A stretch of 64,000 nucleotides of DNA from Vibrio furnissii CIP 102972 (GTDB lineage Bacteria > Pseudomonadota > Gammaproteobacteria > Enterobacterales > Vibrionaceae), in NCBI RefSeq assembly GCF_000176175.1, contig NZ_ACZP01000020.1, positions 124,001 to 188,000 of the forward strand. The letters are read 5' to 3'. The number at the start of each line of letters is the position of its first letter. Positions within the stretch are counted from its first letter, which is position 1. Under the pieces are notes generated by a model. It searched no databases. It was not told where the DNA came from and saw only the letters and a program-made list of their open reading frames with translations. Made by a program: the position numbers and the translations under genes. Positions 19,393 to 28,732 of this stretch are shown here, in pieces.

Positions 19393-21851
19393 GAATTCAG
19401 TTGTCGCTTGGTTTTGGTCGTCGCACTGTGATTGGCAGGATCATCCGGCCACACGTGTTTTGGGTAACGCCCTTTCATTTCTTTTTGCACGTCTTTGTAC
19501 GCACCGCGCCAGAAGCCCGCTAAATCGCGGGTCACTTGCAGCGGACGCTGAGCGGGAGAGAGCAACTCCATCACAATCGCCTTGGTACCTTTGGCAATCA
19601 AGGGCGTGCTTTTCTCACCGAACACTTCCTGCATGCGCACCGACAGCACCGGTTCCATACCGAGCTGATAGCGAATACGCTTGGAGGTGCCGGTCGGCAA
19701 AGCGTGATGCGTGGGCAGCCACTCGTCAAGCTGTTGGCTTAATGGCCAGCCTAAACGGGTGATCAGGGCGTCCATCAGCGGCACTTTATTTAATTCTTTC
19801 ACCGAACTGATACCGGCTAAATACGGTTCTAGCCAATCAGACAGCTGGTGGCGCAACGCTTCGTCATCCATGTCAGGCCAGTTTTCCTCAGGCAACCATT
19901 CGGCCGCACAACGTACCCGTGTCAGCCAGTCGAGACTGGCCTGAGTCCAATTTAATACCGAAAGGCCTTTACGCTCGACATAGTTGAGCAAAGCTTGCGT
20001 CATTTTTTGTTGATTTGGCGCCGGCAAGGCCTGACGACGAATCACCAGTTGTCCGCATCGCCACTGCATTTCGGCTACCAAACGGCCCGCTTTCTCATCC
20101 CAATCCACTCGCTCTTGCTCGCTAAACAAGTGAGGGCACTGCTGTTCCAGTTGAACCATATCCAACGCTAAGGCCGAAAAGATTTGGCTCGATTGCTGAT
20201 GACCGCGCATTAAATCCAGTGCAATCAGCGCATCGCTGCCCGCCAGCGGCTGATCATCGGCCACAAACGCGCCGTGACCATTGGCCAGCAAGAATTGACC
20301 GTGTTGACCGCGTTGCTGCGCGATACGATCGGGAAACGCTAAACACGCCACCACAGCCAGCAGCGTGCTGTCGACGCGGCGCAGATCAAACCCGTCATCG
20401 AGCTTATGCGCCAAAGCCGTGGCGCGTTGGGTCATCGGGCGCGCCTTCAAATGTTTGCCCTGTTGCCAGCGGTGCAGGCTGTGCTGCACATCCAGTACCT
20501 GACGTTCGGGCTCTTCCAGCAGCGCAGCCAGCGCCAATGCACTTTGCAGGTGCACCGGGCCAAGTTGCTGCGCGGTCAGTAGCATCGCCGCAATCCGAGG
20601 CTCCACACCCAAATGGTGCGCAGCTTTGCCTTGAGCCGTCAGTTGCATTCGCTCATCCATCAGCCCCAGCGTATGCAGCAAACGGCGAGCCTGAGCCATC
20701 GCGACGGCGGGCGGCACATCCAGCCACTGCAAATCCGTTGCTTCTTGTGCGCCCCATTGCGCTAGCTCCAACGCCAATGGGGCTAAATCGCTTTGCACAA
20801 TCTCCGCCACCGGCACCACCGGTTGCTGTTTGAGCTGCGCTTCACTGTACAAACGCACACACACGCCCGGCTCAAGGCGTCCGGCTCGGCCAGTACGTTG
20901 CTCGGCTGACGATTGCGCAATTCGTACCTGTTCCAAACGCGTAATCCCGGTTTTCAAATCAAATCGCGCGCGGCGCTCTAACCCGCTGTCGAGCACGATG
21001 CGAATGCCTTCAATGGTCAAGGACGTTTCAGCGATGTTGGTCGCCAACACCACTTTGCGCCGCCCGTTTGGTGTCGGCGCAATGGCTTTTTGCTGCTCAG
21101 CAAAATTCAACTGCCCAAACAGCGGACACACATCGATATCGTCCGCTAAATCGCCTAAAGCCTGAGTCAACTGAGTGATACTGGCCGCGCCCGGTAAGAA
21201 AGCCAGCAGTGAACCATTTTCCTGCGCGAGTAGCTGACGAATCTGCTTTTCCATGCTCGCCACCAGCGGCTCACCTTGTTTCAGCGCCTGATAGCGCACC
21301 GCCACCGGATAACTGCGACCGTGAGATTCAACGTAAGTCGCCATCGGCAACAACGTTTGCAATGCGTCTTGCTCTAAAGTCGCCGACATGACGATGATTT
21401 TGAGATCGTCGCGCAGCGCCGCCTGCACTTCTAAGCTAAACGCCAAAGCGGTGTCGGCGTGAATGCTGCGCTCGTGAAATTCATCGAAAATCAACGCATC
21501 GATGCCATTGAGTTCCGGATCGTGTTGAATCATGCGAGTCATGATCCCTTCGGTCACAATCTCCAGCCGCGTGTTGGCGCTCACGCGTGTTTCACCGCGC
21601 ACGCGATACCCCACCGTGTCCCCCACGCTTTCGCCGAGTTGCTGCGCCAGATAACGCGCAATGTTGCGTGCCGCCAAACGCCGCGGTTCCAGCATCACGA
21701 TCTTACCCTCCACGAGATTGGCTTTGAGGAGCGCTAACGGGAAATGGGTCGACTTACCGGCACCGGGGGCGGCTTTGAGGATCACCTGAGGGGAGCGCTG
21801 AATCCCGGCAAGCAGCTCGGGAATCACAGCTTCGATGGGCAATTGTGACAA
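19389..21851 (-). CDS. hrpB: ATP-dependent helicase HrpB
   Basis: This is a DEAH-family RNA/DNA helicase of 820 aa. Walker A is APGAGKST (28-35), the family's DEFH variant is at 123-126, motif III SAT and the motif VI block QRTGRAGR are present, and HrpB-specific helical domains follow. The biological role in bacteria is poorly known. It is upstream of mrcB with a 4-bp overlap; the same hrpB-mrcB pair exists in E. coli. It is divergent from sfsA, 73 bp away. Confidence 0.95.
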   Translation of the reverse strand: MSQLPIEAVIPELLAGIQRSPQVILKAAPGAGKSTHFPLALLKANLVEGKIVMLEPRRLAARNIARYLAQQLGESVGDTVGYRVRGETRVSANTRLEIVTEGIMTRMIQHDPELNGIDALIFDEFHERSIHADTALAFSLEVQAALRDDLKIIVMSATLEQDALQTLLPMATYVESHGRSYPVAVRYQALKQGEPLVASMEKQIRQLLAQENGSLLAFLPGAASITQLTQALGDLADDIDVCPLFGQLNFAEQQKAIAPTPNGRRKVVLATNIAETSLTIEGIRIVLDSGLERRARFDLKTGITRLEQVRIAQSSAEQRTGRAGRLEPGVCVRLYSEAQLKQQPVVPVAEIVQSDLAPLALELAQWGAQEATDLQWLDVPPAVAMAQARRLLHTLGLMDERMQLTAQGKAAHHLGVEPRIAAMLLTAQQLGPVHLQSALALAALLEEPERQVLDVQHSLHRWQQGKHLKARPMTQRATALAHKLDDGFDLRRVDSTLLAVVACLAFPDRIAQQRGQHGQFLLANGHGAFVADDQPLAGSDALIALDLMRGHQQSSQIFSALALDMVQLEQQCPHLFSEQERVDWDEKAGRLVAEMQWRCGQLVIRRQALPAPNQQKMTQALLNYVERKGLSVLNWTQASLDWLTRVRCAAEWLPEENWPDMDDEALRHQLSDWLEPYLAGISSVKELNKVPLMDALITRLGWPLSQQLDEWLPTHHALPTGTSKRIRYQLGMEPVLSVRMQEVFGEKSTPLIAKGTKAIVMELLSPAQRPLQVTRDLAGFWRGAYKDVQKEMKGRYPKHVWPDDPANHSATTKTKRQLNS

Positions 21852-21924
21852 GACAATATCCTTGTGTTTAAATGGCGCCGGTATTGTACATAAAAACAGT
21901 AATCAAAGCGAAACCGAGTCTCTT

Positions 21925-22680
21925 ATGCAGTTTTCCCCACCGCTTCAATCCGCAACGCTGATTCAGCGCTACAAACGTTTTCTGGCCGATGTCACCCTGC
22001 CAAGCGGCGACCCGCTGACCATGCATTGCGCCAACACGGGTGCGATGACGGGCTGTGCCGAACCGGGCAGCACCGTGTGGTATTCCACCTCCGACAACCC
22101 AAAGCGCAAGTACGCCCACAGTTGGGAAATCACCCAGACCGCGCGCGGCCATCGCATCTGCGTCAACACCGCACGCGCCAACACATTGGTCGTCGAAGCC
22201 ATTCAAGATGGCACCATTACGGAGTTGCAGGGCTATGATCAACTGCGAACCGAAGTGAGATATGGCAACGAAAATAGCCGCATTGATATCTTGCTCAACT
22301 CAGAATCCGGTCCAAACTGTTATATAGAAGTGAAAAGCGTCACCCTTTTGGATGAGCGATCCGGGATATCGGGTGAGGAAAATCAATGCAAAGGTCAAGG
22401 TTACTTTCCCGATGCGGTCACAACTCGAGGCCAGAAACATTTACGAGAACTGGCAGAAGTGGCAAAAAATGGAAGCAGAGCAGTACTTTTGTTTGCTGTT
22501 TTGCATTCAGGGATTGAAAAAGTCGCCCCAGCGCACCATATAGACGCGAACTATTCACAATTGTTAATAATGGCTCAAGAAGCCGGAGTGGAAGTTTTGT
22601 GTTACAAAGCAGAGCTTTCCGAGTGTGGCATCCGATTAGTGTCCTCAATCGAATTTGCGCATCAATCGCCAAAAAATTGA
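21925..22680 (+). CDS. sfsA: Sugar fermentation stimulation protein SfsA homologue (mosaic)
   Basis: This is a DNA-binding protein of the SfsA family (251 aa; E. coli 234 aa), with a nuclease-like fold; its role is unclear. The start MQFSPPLQSATLIQRYKRFL matches E. coli. Conserved blocks are CANTGAMTGCAEPGS, CYIEVKSVTL, GYFPDAVTTRGQKHLREL and AVLHSGIEKVAPAHHID. Relative to E. coli there is an insertion of about 12 residues between VTL and GYFPDAV (DERSGISGEENQCK region) and a longer C-terminus. By hand count G+C falls from about 59% (21931-22260) to 44% (22261-22680), with AGA, ATA and TTA codons in the second part. It is next to dksA, as in E. coli. Confidence 0.88.
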   Translation: MQFSPPLQSATLIQRYKRFLADVTLPSGDPLTMHCANTGAMTGCAEPGSTVWYSTSDNPKRKYAHSWEITQTARGHRICVNTARANTLVVEAIQDGTITELQGYDQLRTEVRYGNENSRIDILLNSESGPNCYIEVKSVTLLDERSGISGEENQCKGQGYFPDAVTTRGQKHLRELAEVAKNGSRAVLLFAVLHSGIEKVAPAHHIDANYSQLLIMAQEAGVEVLCYKAELSECGIRLVSSIEFAHQSPKN

Positions 22681-22719
22681 TGGCGCCTTCACATTGACGA
22701 TAACTTTATAATTGAGTAT

Positions 22720-22748
22720 TTGCCTCGCCAACTTCTTTTTGCTATAGA
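22720..22748 (+). promoter_or_regulatory. Candidate dksA promoter
   Basis: TTGCCT (22720-22725) and TATAGA (22743-22748) are separated by 17 bp, and the base run after the -10 (CCCGCC) is GC-rich, like a stringent-type discriminator. It is 57 bp before the dksA start codon. Confidence 0.5.
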
Positions 22749-22805
22749 TACCCGCCTTAAATTGACTGCTCTCGCAGTTGACTAGGTGTTAGTAGGAGAT
22801 GCTGT

Positions 22806-23252
22806 ATGCCAGAATCCAAAAAGAAAACGCTAGGCATCCTAGCCATTGCAGGTGTTGAGCCGTATCAAGAAAAACCAGGTGAAGAGTACATGTCACCTGA
22901 GCAGATCGCTCATTTTACAAAAATTTTAGAAGCTTGGCGCAACCAGCTCAGAGAAGAAGTTGACCGTACCGTGCACCACATGCAGGACGAAGCAGCAAAC
23001 TTCCCCGATCCAGTTGACCGCGCTTCTCAGGAAGAAGAGTTCAGCCTAGAACTGCGTAACCGTGACCGTGAGCGCCGTTTGATCAAGAAGATTGAAAAGA
23101 CGTTAGACAAAATCAAAGAAGATGATTTTGGCTTCTGTGAATCTTGTGGGGTTGAGATCGGAGTCCGTCGTCTTGAAGCTCGTCCTACGGCCGACCTTTG
23201 TATCGACTGTAAAACGCTTGCAGAAATCAAAGAGAAACAGATGCTGGGTTAA
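22806..23252 (+). CDS. dksA: RNA polymerase-binding transcription factor DksA
   Basis: DksA enters the RNA polymerase secondary channel and, with ppGpp, lowers rRNA transcription and activates amino-acid genes. The protein is 148 aa: a coiled coil with the acidic tip DPVD (68-71) and a four-Cys zinc finger (C111, C114, C132, C135). The start has a strong GTAGGAG site. A promoter candidate precedes it and a strong terminator follows it, so it is probably monocistronic. In V. cholerae DksA also influences motility and hapR-dependent protease. Confidence 0.97.
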   Translation: MPESKKKTLGILAIAGVEPYQEKPGEEYMSPEQIAHFTKILEAWRNQLREEVDRTVHHMQDEAANFPDPVDRASQEEEFSLELRNRDRERRLIKKIEKTLDKIKEDDFGFCESCGVEIGVRRLEARPTADLCIDCKTLAEIKEKQMLG

Positions 23253-23268
23253 TTACCCGTCAGATGAG

Positions 23269-23300
23269 AAAAAGGGAGCAAAAAGCTCCCTTTTTATTTT
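23269..23300 (+). terminator. dksA terminator
   Basis: AAAAGGGAGC pairs with GCTCCCTTTT around a 5-nt loop, and a T-rich tail follows. It lies 17 bp past the dksA stop. Confidence 0.9.
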
Positions 23301-23346
23301 CTTCGCAGGTTACACTTGAGAGTCACTGGTCACAAATTGCAATCCT

Positions 23347-24237
23347 ATGAGTTACATTGGTCGTTTCGCCCCCTCACCGTCGGGTCCCCTGCATTTCGGT
23401 TCACTGATTGCTGCACTCGGCAGCTACTTTCAGGCTAAATCCCAACACGGGCAATGGCTGGTTCGCATCGAAGATTTGGATCCACCGCGAGAAATGCCCG
23501 GCGCTGCCGACTGGATCTTACAGGCGCTGGACGCGTATCACCTGCACTGGGATGGTGAAGTGGTGTATCAAAGCCAACGCCATGCGTTGTATCAGGGCCA
23601 AATTGAGCACTGGGTAGATTCAGGTCAAGCGTATTATTGCCAATGCACCCGTAAACAAATCAAAGCCGCAGGTGGCTTCTACCCCGGCACATGCCGCGAT
23701 AAGCAGTTGCCGCTGAGCCAAGACTGCGCCATTCGCCTGCGTATGGACAATCCGGTGTATTCGTTCATCGATTTGAAACATGGGGAAATCACGATACCTT
23801 CAGCGTTGGCTGAAGAAGATTTCATCATCAAACGTCGGGATGGCTTGTTTGCCTATAATTTGGCCGTCGTGTTAGATGACATCGACCAAGGCGTGACCGA
23901 AGTGGTGCGAGGAGCCGATTTGATTGAGCCCACCGGGCGACAAATCAGTTTGTATCACACTTTAAAACAAAACCCAGTAAGCTACCTACATTTGCCTTTG
24001 GCGATGGATGGCAACGGGAATAAACTCTCAAAACAGAATCACGCCACGGCGATTAATCCCGCCGATCCAAAGCCAACGTTAATTCACGCCATGAAGTTCT
24101 TAGGCTTTGATATTAATGAAAAATTTATGGATGGACGCGTTGAGGAAATCATCGCGTGGGGATGCCAAAACTGGCGGATTGCACAGCTGCCAGTCGAGAC
24201 CGAGATCACACCACGATTCTCAAATGGCGTTGTGTAA
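23347..24237 (+). CDS. gluQ: Glutamyl-Q tRNA(Asp) synthetase
   Basis: This paralogue of GluRS lacks the anticodon-binding half and attaches glutamate to the queuosine base of tRNA(Asp). The protein is 296 aa. The HIGH-like motif is LHFGS (15-19), zinc-ligand residues are in YYCQCTRKQ (C98, C100) and PGTCRDK (C116), and the KMSKS-like element is NKLSKQ. It follows the dksA terminator; the dksA-gluQ-pcnB order is conserved in gamma-proteobacteria. No clear Shine-Dalgarno precedes the ATG at 23347, but the conserved N-terminus GRFAPSPSG fixes the start. Confidence 0.94.
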   Translation: MSYIGRFAPSPSGPLHFGSLIAALGSYFQAKSQHGQWLVRIEDLDPPREMPGAADWILQALDAYHLHWDGEVVYQSQRHALYQGQIEHWVDSGQAYYCQCTRKQIKAAGGFYPGTCRDKQLPLSQDCAIRLRMDNPVYSFIDLKHGEITIPSALAEEDFIIKRRDGLFAYNLAVVLDDIDQGVTEVVRGADLIEPTGRQISLYHTLKQNPVSYLHLPLAMDGNGNKLSKQNHATAINPADPKPTLIHAMKFLGFDINEKFMDGRVEEIIAWGCQNWRIAQLPVETEITPRFSNGVV

Positions 24238-24321
24238 GCTATTATTAGCCGCAAATTCGGCCCATTTAAGCCACATTACGTGCAGAAACACGCTTGAATA
24301 GGCAACACCAATCAATGTCAG

Positions 24322-25692
24322 ATGCACATGAATAACAACGACTTAGAACCAAGCAAACATCGCGTATATCCAGATTTAGATTTGAATATCATCACGCGCC
24401 AAGAGCACAACGTGTCTCGTCAGCATATCAGCGAGAATGCGTTAAAAGTGTTGTACCGCCTTCATGGTGCGGGCTTCGAGGCGTATCTGGTCGGCGGCGG
24501 TGTGCGTGATTTACTGTTGGGTGGAAAGCCCAAAGATTTTGATGTGGCCACCAATGCCACTCCCGAACAAATTCGCCAGCTGTTTCGTAACTGTCGCCTG
24601 ATCGGGCGCCGTTTCCGTCTGGCACACATTATGTTCGGCCGCGATATTATTGAAGTGGCGACCTTCCGCGGTCACCACCAAGAAAACAACAAACAGATTG
24701 CCTCGCAATCTGAAGCCGGCATGCTGCTGCGTGATAACGTCTACGGCACCATCGATGAAGATGCCGAACGTCGTGATTTCACCATCAACGCCATGTACTA
24801 CAACATTGCCGACTACAGCATTCACGATTATGCGGGCGGCATGGAAGACATGGACGACAAGCTGATCCGTCTGATTGGCGATCCGGAAACCCGCTACCGC
24901 GAAGATCCGGTGCGCATGCTGCGTGCGATTCGCTTTGCCGTCAAACTCGACTTCGACATCGAAGAAGAGACAGCGGCGCCGATCGAACACTTAGCGCCGC
25001 TGCTACGCGACATTCCGGCCGCGCGTCTGTACGAAGAATCGCTCAAGATGCTGCAATCGGGTTACGGCTTGGAAACGTATCACCTGATGCGTGAGTACAA
25101 CCTATTCCAGCAACTGTTTCCGACCATTGCGCGTCACTTTACCGACGATTACTCGTCGCAAACCGAACAGATGCTAGATTTGGCGCTGGATTCCACCGAT
25201 CAGCGCATGGAAGAAGGCAAACGCGTCAATCCGGCGTTTATGTTTGCTGCCATGTTGTGGTACCCCATGCTGAAGATTGCCGATGAGCTGATGGAATTCG
25301 ACCATTTCAGCGAATACGATGCCGTGATGGAAGCGAGCAACCGCATTCTCGATGAAGTGGTGAAAAGCATTGCGATTCCGCGTCGCCACACCGCGACCAT
25401 TCGTGAGATTTGGCAATTGCAACTGCGTCTGCCACGCCGCACCGGAAAACGCGCCTTCCGCCTGATGGAGCTGAACAAGTTCCGCGCCGGATTCGATTTT
25501 CTGGAAATGCGCGGGGAAGTGGAAGATGGTGAAACCAAACTGCTGGCTGGCTGGTGGGAAACCTTCCAAAGCGCAGGTCGCAACATGCGTCAGGCCATGG
25601 TGCTGGATTTAGATGGGGGCGCAAAAACCTCATCGACCCCGCGTCGTCGCAAGCCATCGCCACGCAAGAAGAAGAGCAAGACCTCGTCATGA
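24322..25692 (+). CDS. pcnB: Poly(A) polymerase I
   Basis: This enzyme adds 3' poly(A) tails to RNA and marks it for decay. The protein is 456 aa. The nucleotidyltransferase head carries VGGGVRDLLLGGKPKDFDVAT with the catalytic DxD, and RRDFTINAMYY. RNA-binding domains follow, with a Lys/Arg-rich tail (RRRKPSPRKKKSK). Two in-frame ATGs (24322, 24328) are possible and neither has a clear ribosome site; an in-frame stop at 24295 limits any extension. Weak initiation is typical, as too much PcnB is toxic. It overlaps folK by 4 bp. Confidence 0.93.
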   Translation: MHMNNNDLEPSKHRVYPDLDLNIITRQEHNVSRQHISENALKVLYRLHGAGFEAYLVGGGVRDLLLGGKPKDFDVATNATPEQIRQLFRNCRLIGRRFRLAHIMFGRDIIEVATFRGHHQENNKQIASQSEAGMLLRDNVYGTIDEDAERRDFTINAMYYNIADYSIHDYAGGMEDMDDKLIRLIGDPETRYREDPVRMLRAIRFAVKLDFDIEEETAAPIEHLAPLLRDIPAARLYEESLKMLQSGYGLETYHLMREYNLFQQLFPTIARHFTDDYSSQTEQMLDLALDSTDQRMEEGKRVNPAFMFAAMLWYPMLKIADELMEFDHFSEYDAVMEASNRILDEVVKSIAIPRRHTATIREIWQLQLRLPRRTGKRAFRLMELNKFRAGFDFLEMRGEVEDGETKLLAGWWETFQSAGRNMRQAMVLDLDGGAKTSSTPRRRKPSPRKKKSKTSS

Positions 25693-26198
25693 TCACCGCA
25701 TATATCGCCGTAGGCAGTAACCTCAGCGACCCCGTGACTCAGGCAAGGCAAGCCATCGAAGCACTAAAATCTGTCCCGAAGTCGCGATTTATCGCGGCTT
25801 CGTCGCTGTATAGCAGCACACCAATGGGCCCACAGAATCAGCCGGATTACATTAATGCGGTGGTGGCCATTGAGACTGAATTAACGCCACTGGAACTGCT
25901 CGATTGCACCCAAGCGATTGAACAGGAACATGGGCGTGTCCGTAAAGCCGAACGTTGGGGCCCAAGAACACTCGACTTAGATATCGTGCTTTATGGCAAT
26001 GAGGTGATGGAATCGGAGCGGCTGATCATTCCCCATTACGGAATGAAAGTACGTGAGTTCGTGCTCTACCCGCTCGCCGAGATCGCACCAAATTTACAAC
26101 TCCCAGATGGGACTGCGTTGCCGACGCTGCTAGAGAGCGTTCCTCTCAATGGGCTCAGTATTTGGCAGACGCCAACGCCTAGTAAGGACAACGAATGA
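25689..26198 (+). CDS. folK: 2-amino-4-hydroxy-6-hydroxymethyldihydropteridine pyrophosphokinase
   Basis: HPPK transfers pyrophosphate from ATP to the pterin in folate synthesis. The protein is 169 aa. The start MITAYIAVGSNL at 25689 forms an ATGA overlap with the pcnB stop. The family signature ERWGPRTLDLDIVLYG is present. The stop overlaps the panB ATG by 4 bp, so pcnB, folK and panB are translationally coupled. Confidence 0.95.
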   Translation: MITAYIAVGSNLSDPVTQARQAIEALKSVPKSRFIAASSLYSSTPMGPQNQPDYINAVVAIETELTPLELLDCTQAIEQEHGRVRKAERWGPRTLDLDIVLYGNEVMESERLIIPHYGMKVREFVLYPLAEIAPNLQLPDGTALPTLLESVPLNGLSIWQTPTPSKDNE

Positions 26199-26989
26199 AA
26201 AAAATCACCATTAACGACCTGATGAAATGGAAACAGGAAGGTCGTAAAGTTCCGACTGTGACCGCTTACGATGCCAGCTTTGCGCAGCTTTTTGAAAGCC
26301 AGGAGATGCCGGTATTATTGGTGGGCGATTCACTGGGCATGGTGCTGCAAGGCCATAGCGACACCTTGCCAGTGACCGTTGACGACATTGCATACCACAC
26401 GCGCTGTGTGCGTGCAGGCAGCCCGAATTCGCTGCTGATGGCCGACATGCCATTTATGAGCTACGCCACACCAGAGCAAGCGTGTGAAAACGCCGCCAAA
26501 ATCATGCGCGCCGGTGCGAACATGGTCAAAATTGAAGGTGGCGATTGGCTGGTCGAGACCGTCAAGGTCCTTGCCGAACGTGCGATCCCAGTGTGCGCGC
26601 ATTTGGGCTTGACGCCGCAATCCGTCAATATTTTTGGTGGTTACAAGGTGCAAGGCCGCGAGCAAGAAAAAGCGGATCGCATGGTGAAAGACGCTCTGGC
26701 GCTACAAGAAGCCGGTGCGCAAATCATTTTGCTGGAATGTGTTCCAGCCACTTTGGCTGAACGGATTACTCAGCTGTTAGACGTGCCCGTGATCGGCATT
26801 GGCGCAGGCAATGCGACCGATGGTCAGATTCTGGTGATGCACGATATGTTCGGAATTTCGGCCAACTACATGCCAAAATTCTCGAAAAACTTTCTCGCTG
26901 AAACAGGTGACATGCGTAAAGCCGTAGCAAAATACATGGAAGATGTGGCAAACGGTACATTCCCTGATGAAGCGCATACTATTGCCTAA
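26195..26989 (+). CDS. panB: 3-methyl-2-oxobutanoate hydroxymethyltransferase
   Basis: This is the first step of pantothenate synthesis: it adds a hydroxymethyl group from 5,10-methylene-THF to ketoisovalerate. The protein is 264 aa, a TIM barrel with the metal-site residues in LLVGDSLGMVLQGH and the VKIEGG and GIGAGNATDGQ blocks. Linkage to folK fits the folate-dependent step. panC follows after 11 bp with an AAGGAG ribosome site. Confidence 0.96.
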   Translation: MKKITINDLMKWKQEGRKVPTVTAYDASFAQLFESQEMPVLLVGDSLGMVLQGHSDTLPVTVDDIAYHTRCVRAGSPNSLLMADMPFMSYATPEQACENAAKIMRAGANMVKIEGGDWLVETVKVLAERAIPVCAHLGLTPQSVNIFGGYKVQGREQEKADRMVKDALALQEAGAQIILLECVPATLAERITQLLDVPVIGIGAGNATDGQILVMHDMFGISANYMPKFSKNFLAETGDMRKAVAKYMEDVANGTFPDEAHTIA

Positions 26990-27000
26990 AGGAGTATTTC

Positions 27001-27882
27001 ATGCAGACTTTTGCTGATGTTGCAGCTCTTCGTGAGCAGCTCAAACAGGTCAAGCGTGATGGTCGCCGTGTCGCATTCGTACCGACAATGGGCAATTTGC
27101 ACGAAGGTCACCTCACCCTGGTGCGTAAAGCCCGTGAACAGGCCGATGTGGTCGTGGTGAGTATCTTCGTCAACCCAATGCAGTTTGACCGCGCAGATGA
27201 TCTCAATAACTACCCACGTACGCTGGATGATGATCTAAGCAAACTCAACAGTGAAGGCGTGGATTTCGTCTTCACCCCCACGCCAGAGATCATGTACCCG
27301 TACGGCTTGGATAAACAGACGTTTGTTGAAGTCCCAGGGCTGTCTCACATGCTGGAAGGTGCTTCTCGCCCGGGCCATTTCCGCGGTGTGGCCACCATCG
27401 TCAGTAAGTTGTTCAACATTGTGCAGCCGAACGTCGCTTGCTTTGGTGAAAAAGATTACCAACAGCTGGCGGTGATTCGTCAAATGGTGGATGACTTGTG
27501 TCTGGATATCGAGGTGATTGGCGTGCCAACCGTGCGTGAAATGGACGGTTTAGCGATGAGTTCGCGCAATGGCCTGCTGACACTCGATGAGCGTCAACGT
27601 GCGCCTGTTTTGGCACGCACGATGCGCTGGATCAACAGTGCGATTCGTGGCGGCCGTGACGATTACAACTCAATCATTGAAGATGCGGTGGATCAGCTGC
27701 GCGCAGCCGATCTGGAACCCGATGAAATCTTTATTCGCGACGCACGCACGCTGCTGCCAATTTCCGCAGACAGCAAACAAGCGGTGATTCTGATGTCGGC
27801 CTTTCTGGGCAAAGTCCGCCTGATTGATAATCAGGTTTTGGATCTCGCCAGCGACAGCAAAGACGACTCGGAAGAAGAATAA
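27001..27882 (+). CDS. panC: Pantothenate synthetase
   Basis: This enzyme joins pantoate and beta-alanine with ATP via a pantoyl-adenylate. The protein is 293 aa. The HIGH-type motif is HEGH (34-37), and PTMGNLHEGH, FGEKDYQQL and MSSRNGLL (KMSKS-like region) are family blocks. The C-terminus has an acidic tail (SDSKDDSEEE) beyond the usual end. panD, the third gene of the E. coli operon, is not here; a terminator follows. Confidence 0.96.
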   Translation: MQTFADVAALREQLKQVKRDGRRVAFVPTMGNLHEGHLTLVRKAREQADVVVVSIFVNPMQFDRADDLNNYPRTLDDDLSKLNSEGVDFVFTPTPEIMYPYGLDKQTFVEVPGLSHMLEGASRPGHFRGVATIVSKLFNIVQPNVACFGEKDYQQLAVIRQMVDDLCLDIEVIGVPTVREMDGLAMSSRNGLLTLDERQRAPVLARTMRWINSAIRGGRDDYNSIIEDAVDQLRAADLEPDEIFIRDARTLLPISADSKQAVILMSAFLGKVRLIDNQVLDLASDSKDDSEEE

Positions 27883-27898
27883 TCGTTTCGACCGTCAC

Positions 27899-27930
27899 AA
27901 AAAAAGGTCAACCTCGGTTGACCTTTTTTA
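27899..27930. terminator. Bidirectional terminator between panC and yadH
   Basis: A 12-bp stem (AAAAAGGTCAAC / GTTGACCTTTTT) with a 4-nt loop has A- and T-runs on both sides. It serves the convergent panC and yadH. Confidence 0.9.
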
Positions 27931-27956
27931 TTGCCAGCGGCTTGTAAGGCGGCAGC

Positions 27957-28727
27957 TTAGCTACGCAAGCCTCGGCCTTTGCTCACCAAGTAATGCGCCA
28001 CGGCGTACAACGCCACAACGAACACACCCAGCACGCTAAATGACGTGACAATATTCACATCCGACACGCCTAAGAAGCCATAACGAAATGCGTTAACCAT
28101 GTAGACGATCGGGTTGATTTTCGACACGCCTTGCCAAAACTCCGGCAACAAGCTGATCGAGTAAAAGACCCCGCCGAGGTACGTCAGCGGTGTCAGGACG
28201 AAAGTAGGAATGATCGAGATGTCATCAAACGTGCGTGCAAACACCGCGTTGATCAGGCCGCCCAACGAGAACACCACGGACGTCAAAAAGACGGTCGCAA
28301 TAATGATGCCCCAGTGGTCAACACTGAGGTCGACAAAGAACAGCGACACAAACGTCACCATCGCGCCCACCAACAGGCCACGCGCCACTCCGCCCATCAC
28401 ATAACCGGCAATAATGACGTAATTCGGTACTGGCGCCACCAGCAGCTCTTCAATGTTCTTTTGAAACTTGGCACTGAAAAAGGACGACGCCACGTTGGAG
28501 TACGAGTTGGTGATCACCGACATCATGATCAACCCTGGCACAATGTATTCCATGTAACTAAAGCCGTTCATCTGACCGATGCGAGACCCGATCAAATTAC
28601 CGAAAATGATGAAATACAAGCTCATGGTAATCGCAGGCGGCACCAGCGTTTGCACCCAAATGCGCGTAAAACGGTTGATCTCTTTGCGCAGCAAGCTACG
28701 AAAAGCAGTCCAATAAATCTGATACAT
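27957..28727 (-). CDS. yadH: ABC-2 type permease YadH
   Basis: This inner-membrane subunit of an ABC exporter is 256 aa with about six hydrophobic helices and the ABC-2 signature region (PLTYLGGVFYSISLLPEFW). The substrate is unknown in E. coli and here. It starts 5 bp after the yadG stop, so both are one transcript. The yadG-yadH-can neighbourhood is conserved in E. coli. Confidence 0.92.
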   Translation of the reverse strand: MYQIYWTAFRSLLRKEINRFTRIWVQTLVPPAITMSLYFIIFGNLIGSRIGQMNGFSYMEYIVPGLIMMSVITNSYSNVASSFFSAKFQKNIEELLVAPVPNYVIIAGYVMGGVARGLLVGAMVTFVSLFFVDLSVDHWGIIIATVFLTSVVFSLGGLINAVFARTFDDISIIPTFVLTPLTYLGGVFYSISLLPEFWQGVSKINPIVYMVNAFRYGFLGVSDVNIVTSFSVLGVFVVALYAVAHYLVSKGRGLRS

Positions 28728-28732
28728 GCGAA

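Noticed and set aside
20219..20833. Long open frame of 204 codons on the strand opposite hrpB
   Set aside because: It lies wholly within the well-conserved hrpB gene, codes for Arg/Ala/Pro-rich protein without known motifs, and is a by-product of codon bias.
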